A DNA stretch of 64,000 nucleotides, from positions 257,501-321,500 of the forward strand of contig RPFO01000406.1 of NCBI GenBank assembly GCA_009746045.1, given 5' to 3'. The translations under genes and the position numbers were made by a program. Every line of letters begins with the position of its first letter. Position 1 is the stretch's first letter. This DNA comes from Mesostigma viride. Lineage: Eukaryota > Streptophyta > Mesostigmatophyceae > Mesostigmatales > Mesostigmataceae. Of the stretch, positions 55,716 to 64,000 are shown piece by piece. The notes beneath the pieces were generated by a model. The model was not told where the DNA came from, made no database searches, and was given only the letters and a program-made list of their open reading frames with translations.

Positions 55716-58700
55716 CTAACGGGTAGCTATGTTTGTAAAAGAAATGCAAAGAGCATGCTCTATTCCCACCAAGATGCTTTGCTGCGCAGACTTCAATCTC
55801 GCCTTTGACAACGAGATGGACTGATCATTTCGAGCATTTGTGGCCTCTGTCCATGAGCCCTGGCTGGGTGTACCCGCAAGTCGAGTGCTCGCTGCTGCCA
55901 AACCAAAACCAATTTGACCATGGACCACGCCGCGAAAATCATTCTCCACAACAGGGCAATCCAGCGCATGCCACGCCACGTGGCCATCCGGCCGTACCAA
56001 CACGGCGCCGTTGGCACTGAACCCACTGATGCCTTCCCACGACCCTTGCGTGTCCTCTGCTAGAAACCACTCAAACCGGGATGGGCCCCAGGTGGCTGCC
56101 CCATTTGGGATACCTTTCTCCTGCACTAGCCGGCTGGGCACTGCCTTAGCTCCAGGCACAGCGAAGGAGTCAAGGTGATGCGAGGGTGATGGCATAGGGA
56201 CACTGCCCGCAGGTAGCCCATGTCCTTGTTCTCGCTGCCGCCACCTCGCAAGAACATCATGACCCTGGGGAGCGACAAGCACGGCACGCAGCGTCGCGCC
56301 ACGTGGCAGCGCGGGGGCAACCGCCATCGCGGCCTGGAGCCACACGCGGCCCGCGTCCTTGTGTGCCGACGCAAGCAGAAGCAATGGCGGTGCTCGAGGG
56401 GCCGGCCCTGTCCCTGGCTGGCCGCTTCCCTCTGCCATGTCAAACTCCGGGTCCAGCAGGTCAAGTGTCGATACGATGCGATCAGCCCATGATGGACACT
56501 CATCGCGGCTGCAGTTGCTCCCTTCACTCCCATAGTCCAGCCCATGACTTGGCTCACGGTCTGCACCTTGGTTTGGCCCACGGTTCGCTCCATGTTTTGG
56601 GCTATCGTCTTGGCCCTGGTCTGGCCCATGGTCGAGTGCACTCGTATGGTCTCTGCCTTGGTGTGCCGGACGGTCAGGGCCTTGGCTTGGATCATGGTTT
56701 GGGCCACAGTCTTGGACATGGTGGGCCCTCCGGTCGCCAGAAGCGTCCTTCACTGAGGCGATACGGAGCCACCGGTGGGGCAGGCGGCACCCTGGCCACA
56801 ACCCAGGGAGGTAATCGGACCGCTTGGCCTGGAGGAGTGCCGGTCCTGCCGCCTCGGCGTGGTTCCCAGGCGCACGTCCCTGCTGGGTGGGTCCACCACT
56901 GGCCAGCAGGGCACCCTGGGTGTACCTGTGGGCGATTGGCACGAGGGTGCGGGCCAGCAAAAACACCAACACGTTCAATGGGATCCCATCACATGCGGAC
57001 ACACCAACAAGTGACAAGTATACGGACACACCAACAAGTGACAAGTAGAATACCGGCAAACCCACTGCCCATGATTGGATTCAGGCCCCCGCTTCCCCTC
57101 CTTCCCCCCCTCCCCTTCCTCGATGGTCACTGTAACCGGACACGTGTTTAATGCACCACCGCCACAAATAGGTAAACCCCCAGTCAAAAACAAGCACATC
57201 ACCCACCGACAGCATTCGTTGGAACATGGTCCCCAGCAGCTGCCACGAACGGCACTCACTGCGCGCCGAGGTCCCCCCACGAGTGTCCACAAGACGAGAG
57301 TATGTGAAACGAGGGCATGCGATTGGTTGAACACAGTCACCTACGCGATACCGTCTGCACATGTGAAACCAAATCACTCCTCAACCCATCCGTGGTCCCA
57401 TGGGGGCCATCCACTGCACGCCCACGCGGTCACCCGGGAGATTTCCGGCTTTGCACGGCACCCCCCTATTGAAAGGGGTTGGCTGTGATAATGATGATAC
57501 GAGGCACCCCCCTATTGCAAGGGGTTGGCTGTGATAATGATGATACGAGGCTCAGGGGTAGTAGCAGCAGTCGGACACGACCAGGCTCATTGCAGGTGAC
57601 CCCCTGCTGGGGGGGAGGATTCCTCAGTTCCACAACCACCATTCGAAACAAACCCCCACGGGCACGGCACTGACCGCGCGCCGAGGTCTTCGCTCGGGTA
57701 GAGCAGCCGCAGGGACTGGCCGTCATCCAGCGCCGCCTGCACCGCCGCCTGCCGGTGCTTGAGTACCGAGTCCAGCGCGAGGGGGTGCAGCTGGGAACGG
57801 CCCAGCAGGAGCGCGGTGAGGAACGCGGCACGGCGGGCAGGGGTGGGGAGTAGGGAGGCCGGTGGCTGGGACATGTGGCGCACCAGTTGCCTGCGGCAAG
57901 GGCAGGCACGATCGAGGAGGGCGTGTCCACGTTGGCAGAGGGTGAGACCAGGTCGCTGGAGGGTGAGACGAGGGTTGGTGACAGATGCTTTAGATGCTTT
58001 AGGCATGATTGTGCATGCCCTGTGCTTCCGATTTTCAGACATGATTGTGGCGCATGAGCTGCCTGCGTGTGGACACCCCAGGGTTTACCCGCGATGCATC
58101 ATCGTGCCCCGTGATGCAGAATGTTTTGTGGTCAGGCATGCTCTTTACAGAAGGCGGCATGATTAGATGAGGAGATCGTTAATGGTAGAGGGCATGCCAA
58201 CGTTATCGCGAGCCAAAGCCATTAATAAGCCACAAGCCATTAATAAGCCCATTGGTGGGTTGCCAAGTGAAGCCATGGGCAATGTACAGCCTGAGCAGGC
58301 AGACGCTACGTGAAGGGTGCTGACATGACATTAGCACGAAAGTGCCACCATGCCCACTTTTCGCCAGATACGTTTTTCTTTCAGAACATGAAAGTAGCTG
58401 CATGCGTGAGCCCACACTGGAGCCCAGGCGCATTTCCTAGACCTGCTCGCTATAACATCACACGGCACACGGCAAACAGTTGTAATAGGCCCCTTGCGCC
58501 CTCATGGCTGCGTAAGCAATCGATCAGGTGGAGGAAGCACATGCCAATTTGCAGCCTTTGGCTACTCCAGGTCCATGCCAATATGTGGCGTTCCCACCAA
58601 CCCGGCATCTCTAAGTCTGAAGTGGTGGCTCCACCCCTCCACCTGAGATTGTGGGCCCGGCTCACCACGCGTGGCATCTCTGGAAAGCTAGGATGTTCAG

Positions 58701-60257
58701 CGGGGATGTTCCGCAGGGTCCCTTACCATCCACCCATCCCAACTCCACGCCATCCTATCATTAAAGAGGACAGTGCCGTGCATTCTATCATTATAGAGGG
58801 CGCATCGCTCATGAATAGTGTGCCAGTGCACCGCGGGACGTCGCATTTATCTCAGGCCCAAATAAGTCCCCACCCCCACTTGTCATCCCGCCCGCCACGC
58901 GTGAGACCCCCTTTACTGGCCCCCCCGATAATTTCCCCCCCCTCCCCCCCCGATAATCCCCCCCACAACATTACCCACTGTTCCCGTCCCCCCCCACGGC
59001 CGATGGCAGTACCTGACCGGTAGAGGTACCTTATTATTCACACTACCTGACCAGTAGAGGTACCTTATTATTCACAGTACCTGACCAGTAGAGGTACCTT
59101 ATTATTCACAGTACCTGACCAGTAGAGGTACCTTACTATTCACAGTACCTGACCAGTAGAGGTACCTTATTATTCACAGTACCTGACCAGTAGAGGTACC
59201 TTATTATTCACACTACCTGACCAGTAGAGGTACCTTATTATTCACAGTACCTGACCAGTAGAGGTACCTTATTATTCACAGTACCTGACCGGTAGAGGTA
59301 CCTTATTATTCACAGTACCTGACCAGTAGAGGTACCTTATTATTCACAGTACCTGACCAGTAGAGGTACCTTATTATTCACAGTACCTGACCAGTAGAGG
59401 TACCTTATTATTCACACTACCTGACCAGTAGAGGTACCTTATAATTCACAGTACCTGACCGGTAGACATATAGAGAGGTAATGGAATACAATAAACCTAC
59501 CGGGCGTGCTCCGGGTCAATACCCAGGCAGCGGGGCACGCTCATCGCGGCATAAAAGTTGTCCACGCTCAGTGCCGCGTTGGCCTCCGCCACCTGGCGCA
59601 CAGGACAGGGCGGCACGATCCGGGTACCACTAACAATAGCGTATCGTTACTCGATTATGAGAAAGAGAGAGAGAGGGGATGAGGGCGGGGGGAGGGGGAG
59701 GGGCGCCAGGGGGCGAGCGCCGAATTGGCCTCCGCCACCTGGTGGGGGTCAATTAAGGTGGCATGATCCGGGTAATATTTATAAGGTTTTCGTTGAAGGG
59801 TTTGATTTGGAGGGGGCATTGGGGGCCAGTATCCGGATGAGTCATAAGATCAACAACGATAATATAACTAGACGAGAGAGACCTGGCACACGGGCGAGGA
59901 TTTGCACAACAGTGTTGCAATTCACCAGACATGCTACGCATGCGCACTAAGCGATCATGAGCAGACGCACATAAAAAAGCCAAGAAACGAGCAACGGATG
60001 GCTTGCTATCAGGGCGCTAGTCTCGGTACAGGTGACCCCCGCGTGTCGAGCAATGCAACTCATCCCTTCTGGAATCCAACTCATCGCTCCTGGCATCCGG
60101 CGGCTGTGACACGTTGCCAACTACATTGTCTAACCATGGCGTACCGGCTGTCGCTCCTGGTGGTACGTCTTCAGCAGCGCTGGGGGGGAAACTCCTCGGT
60201 GCAACATGGCCAGCTTCCAGGCCAGGTTGTGCGCGTCTTGAAGGCCCGTGTTCATGC
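55716..60257 (-). CDS. FAD-dependent aromatic hydroxylase-like monooxygenase, last four exons
   Basis: Exons 60257-60145, 59592-59501, 57890-57675 and 56925-55716 have GT-AG introns and matching phases. Exon A has GMNTGLQDAHNLAWKLA, the FAD-contacting helix of phenol hydroxylase/TetX-type class A flavin monooxygenases. Exon B continues ERQP|VAEANAALSVDNF. Exon C ends LRLLYPSEDLGAR, joined to YTQGALLASGG, PGCRLPHRWLR and STLDLLDPEFDM. The C-terminal thioredoxin-like domain has GAVLVRPDGHVAWH. The family uses NAD(P)H and O2 to hydroxylate aromatic substrates; the substrate is unknown. Within exon D about 85 Gly/Pro/His/Asp-rich residues separate HRWLR from STLDLL, perhaps an unspliced intron or an expansion. 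Exons for the GXGXXG and GD motifs are not visible and should lie beyond the window end. Confidence 0.82.
56993..57047. repeat. Two copies of a 27-bp repeat
   Basis: CGGACACACCAACAAGTGAC occurs twice, in the intron of the monooxygenase gene. Confidence 0.85.
57459..57550. repeat. 46-bp tandem duplication
   Basis: GGCACCCCCCTATTG plus AAGGGGTTGGCTGTGATAAT and ATGATACGAG occurs twice with one difference. Intronic. Confidence 0.85.
59007..59465. repeat. 34-bp minisatellite, about 13 units
   Basis: The unit begins CAGTACCTGACCAGTAGAGG and ends TACCTTATTATTCA, with rare A/G and G/C changes. It lies in the monooxygenase intron between exons at 59501 and 57890. Confidence 0.93.
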
Positions 60258-60530
60258 CTGCGAGGGGGGGACATCACGCCAACTGGCGGGTGGGTGGTGA
60301 GCGCGCGCAGCCCAAGCGAGGGCAGACACCCGTGCTCAAATGCGCACACGCACACCCATGCACACATAGGCAGCGTGCAGATGTGGACTTTGTAGAAGCC
60401 GCTACACAATGGTATTGCGGCCATGGATTCGCTCCCACAGAGGTATAGCCGCTCCCTGACGCATGGGGCACTATCCATGGCAGGCACTGCCCTGATCATG
60501 CGACCTGCGATTTCTTTTCAGCGAACCGAG
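60258..60530. other. Intron side of the monooxygenase gene
   Basis: Between the acceptor of exon A and the minisatellite I find no exon carrying the expected GDAAH motif. Confidence 0.4.
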
Positions 60531-63500
60531 GCGGCGATAAGGGGTCTTATAGCCGTAGCTGCGATAAGGGGTCTTATAGCCGTAGCTGTGATAAGGGATC
60601 TTATCGCCGTAGCTGCGATAAGGGATCTAATAGCCGTAGCTGTGATGAGGGGTCTTATAGCCGTAGCTGTGATAAGGGATCTTATCGCCGTAGCTGTGAT
60701 AAGGGATCTTATAGCCGTAGCTGTGATTAGGGACCTTATGGCCGTAGCTGTGATAAGGGGTCTTATAACCGTAGCTGTGATAAGGGATCTTATAGCCGTA
60801 GCTGTGATAAGGGATCTTATCGCCGTAGCTGTGATAAGGGATCTTATAGCCGTAGCTGTGATTAGGGACCTTATGGCCGTAGCTGTGATAAGGGGTCTTA
60901 TAACCGTAGCTGTGATAAGGGATCTTATAGCCGTAGCTGTGATAAGGGATCTTATAGCCGTAGCTGTGATAAGGGATCTTATCGCCGTAGCTGTGATAAG
61001 GGATCTTATAGCCGTAGCTGTGATAAGGGGTCTTATAGCCGTAGCTGTGATAAGGGGTCTTATAGCCGTAGCTGTGATAAGGGATCTTATAGCCGTAGCT
61101 GCGATAAGCGGTCTTATAGCCGTAGCTGCGATAAGGGATCTTATAGCCGTAGCTGTGATAAGGGATCTTATAGCCGTAGCTGTGATAAGGGGTCTTATAG
61201 CCGTAGCTGTGATAAGGGGTCTTATAGCCGTAGCTGCGATAAGGGGTCTTATAGCCGTAGCTGTGATTAGGGACCTTATGGCCGTAGCTGTGATAAGGGG
61301 TCTTATAACCGTAGCTGTGATAAGGGATCTTATAGCCGTAGCTGTGATAAGGGATCTTATAGCCGTAGCTGTGATAAGGGATCTTATCGCCGTAGCTGTG
61401 ATAAGGGATCTTATAGCCGTAGCTGTGATAAGGGATCTTATAGCCGTAGCTGTGATAAGGGATCTTATCACCGTAGCTGTGATAAGGGGTCTTACCACCG
61501 TAGCTGTGATAAGGGATCTTATAGCCGTAGCTGTGATAAGGGATCTTATCGCCGTAGCTGTGATAAGGGATCTTATAGCCGTAGCTGTGATTAGGGACCT
61601 TATGGCCGTAGCTGTGATAAGGGATCTTATAGCCGTAGCTGTGATTAGGGACCTTATGGCCGTAGCTGTGATAAGGGATCTTATCACCGTAGCTGTGATA
61701 AGGGATCTTATAGCCGTAGCTGCGATAAGGGGTCTTATAGCCGTAGCTGCGATAGGGATCTTATAGCCGTAGCTGCGATAAGGGATCTTATAGCCGTAGC
61801 TGCGATAAGGGGTCTTATAGCCGTAGCTGCGATAAGGGGTCTTATAGCCGTAGCTGTGATAAGGGGTCTTATAGCCGTAGCTGTGATAAGGGATCTTATA
61901 GCCGTAGCTGCGATAAGGGATCTTATAGCCGTAGCTGCGATAAGGGATCTTATAGCCGTAGCTGTGATAAGGGGTCTTATAGCCGTAGCTGTGATAAGGG
62001 GTCTTATAGCCGTAGCTGTGATAAGGGATCTTATAGCCGTAGCTGTGATAAGGGGTCTTATAGCCGTAGCTGCGATAAGGGATCTTATAGCCGTAGCTGT
62101 GATAAGGGGTCTTATAGCCGTAGCTGTGATAAGGGGTCTTATAGCCGTAGCTGTGATAAGGGATCTTATAGCCGTAGCTGTGATAAGGGATCTTATAGCC
62201 GTAGCTGTGATAAGGGATCTTATAGCCGTAGCTGTGATAAGGGATCTTATACCCGTAGCTGCGATAAGGGACCTTATGGCCGTAGCTGTGATGAGGGGTC
62301 TTATAGCCGTAGCTGTGATAAGGGATCTTATACCCGTAGCTGCGATAAGGGACCTTATGGCCGTAGCTGTGATGAGGGGTCTTATAGCCGTAGCTGTGAT
62401 AAGGGATCTTACAGCCGTAGCTGCGATAAGGGGTCTTATAGCCGTAGCTGTGATAAGGGATCTTATAGCCGTAGCTGTGATAAGGGATCTTATAGCCGTA
62501 GCTGTGATAAGGGGTCTTATAGCCGTAGCTGTGATAAGGGATCTTATAGCCGTAGCTGTGATAAGGGGTCTTATAGCCGTAGCTGTGATAAGGGGTCTTA
62601 TAGCCGTAGCTGTGATAAGGGGTCTTATAGCCGTAGCTGCGATAAGGGATCTTATAGCCGTAGCTGTGATAAGGGGTCTTATAGCCGTAGCTGTGATAAG
62701 GGGTCTTATAGCCGTAGCTGTGATAAGGGGTCTTATAGCCGTAGCTGCGATAAGCGGTCTTATAGCCGTAGCTGCGATAAGGGGTCTTATAGCCGTAGCT
62801 GCGATAAGGGATCTTATAGCCGTAGCTGTGATAAGGGGTCTTATAGCCGTAGCTGTGATAAGGGGTCTTATAGCCGTAGCTGTGATAAGGGATCTTATAG
62901 CCGTAGCTGTGATAAGGGGTCTTATAGCCGTAGCTGTGATAAGGGGTCTTATAGCCGTAGCTGTGATAAGGGGTCTTATAGCCGTAGCTGCGATAAGGGA
63001 TCTTATAGCCGTAGCTGTGATAAGGGGTCTTATAGCCGTAGCTGTGATAAGGGGTCTTATAGCCGTAGCTGTGATAAGGGGTCTTATAGCCGTAGCTGCG
63101 ATAAGCGGTCTTATAGCCGTAGCTGCGATAAGGGGTCTTATAGCCGTAGCTGCGATAAGGGATCTTATAGCCGTAGCTGTGATAAGGGGTCTTATAGCCG
63201 TAGCTGTGATAAGGGGTCTTATAGCCGTAGCTGTGATAAGGGATCTTATAGCCGTAGCTGTGATTAGGGACCTTATAGCCGTAGCTGTGATAAGGGGTCT
63301 TATAGCCGTAGCTGTGATAAGGGATCTTATAGCCGTAGCTGTGATAAGGGGTCTTATAGCCGTAGCTGTGATAAGGGGTCTTATAGCCGTAGCTGTGATA
63401 AGGGATCTTATCACCGTAGCTGTGATAAGGGATCTTATAGCCGTAGCTGTGATAAGGGGTCTTATAGCCGTAGCTGTGATAAGGGGTCTGATAGCCGTAG

Positions 63501-64000
63501 CTGTGATAAGGGGTCTTATAGCCGTAGCTGTGATAAGGGGTCTTATAGCCGTAGCTGTGATAAGGGGTCTTATAGCCATAGCTGTGATAAGGGGTCTTAT
63601 AGCCGTAGCTGCGATAAGGGATCTTATAGCCGTAGCTGTGATAAGGGGTCTTCTAGCCGTAGTTGTGATAAGGGGTCTTATAGCCGTAGCTGTGATAAGG
63701 GGTCTTATAGCCGTAGCTGTGATAAGGGGTCTTATAGCCGTAGCTGCGATAAGGGGTCTTATAGCCGTAGCTGTGATAAGGGGTCTGATAGCCGTAGCTG
63801 TGATAAGGGGTCTTATAGCCGTAGCTGTGATAAGGGGTCTTATAGCCGTAGCTGCGATAAGGGGTCTTATAGCCGTAGCTGTGATAAGGGGTCTTATAGC
63901 CGTAGCTGTGATAAGGGGTCTTATAGCCGTAGCTGTGATAAGGGGTCTTATAGCCGTAGCTGTGATAAGGGGTCTTATAGCCGTAGCTGTGATAAGGGAT
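60531..64000. repeat. 27-bp minisatellite, about 128 units, running off the window
   Basis: The unit is GTGATAAGGG(G/A)TCTTATAGC plus CGTAGCT. As 27 is a multiple of three and the unit lacks stops in some frames, long ORFs of nine-residue repeats (AVIRDLIAV and ITATAIRPL types) appear on both strands; I do not take these as genes. Variants (CGATAAGCGG, GATTAGGGACC) recur in ordered groups. It probably fills an intron of the monooxygenase gene. Confidence 0.92.

Noticed and set aside
60423-63579. Nine-residue repeat proteins on both strands (447, 389 and 614 codons)
   Set aside because: The 27-bp unit keeps frames open on both strands; no start context, domain or codon asymmetry supports translation. 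Kept only as a repeat.

Overview
This is nuclear DNA from a eukaryote with many introns and repeats. The gene style fits an alga of the green lineage: a chromodomain-bearing Ty3/gypsy element, LINEs of more than one type, a TKL-like kinase and an FAD hydroxylase split by repeat-filled introns. I cannot name the species. There is no prokaryotic or organellar signature.

Layout. Positions 1-8126 are mostly non-coding, with a 72-bp perfect palindrome (4006-4077), a 5'-truncated LINE (5735-6620) and LINE 3' ends carrying (TTAA)n tails. A six-exon minus-strand gene (8127-18241) encodes a 640-residue protein: an N-terminal helical region followed by a complete protein kinase domain. Its introns hold very large simple repeats. 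Positions 19171-21705 carry a head-to-tail array of 22 tRNA-Glu(CTC) genes spaced 118 or 119 bp apart.

The last tRNA gene is cut in its T arm by a 29-kb insertion (21706-50758). This is a Ty3/gypsy chromovirus with 616/620-bp LTRs and a CCCGG target duplication; the tRNA gene resumes at 50764. Two insertions sit inside the gypsy element. The first, at 27848-42197, is a rearranged copia-like element with CATAC duplications and AGTTAG...CTAACT LTR ends, and it contains a truncated LINE. The second, at 44673-47979, is a 3.3-kb terminal-inverted-repeat element with a GGT duplication and its own spliced gene. Removing both in silico rejoins gypsy reading frames exactly. The gypsy element is unusual in having an RNase H1-type hybrid-binding (viroplasmin-like) ORF before gag and a roughly 690-codon unknown ORF after the integrase/chromodomain.

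Positions 50986-55613 are a LINE graveyard: RT fragments, an ORF1 relic and more stem-loop plus (TTAA)n 3' ends. Positions 55716-60257 (minus strand) hold the last four exons of an FAD-dependent aromatic hydroxylase-like gene. Its 5' part probably lies beyond a 27-bp minisatellite that fills 60531 to the window end.

Together the window shows two spliced host genes on one strand, a tRNA-Glu factory between them, and four levels of nested mobile DNA whose order of arrival can be read from target-site duplications.
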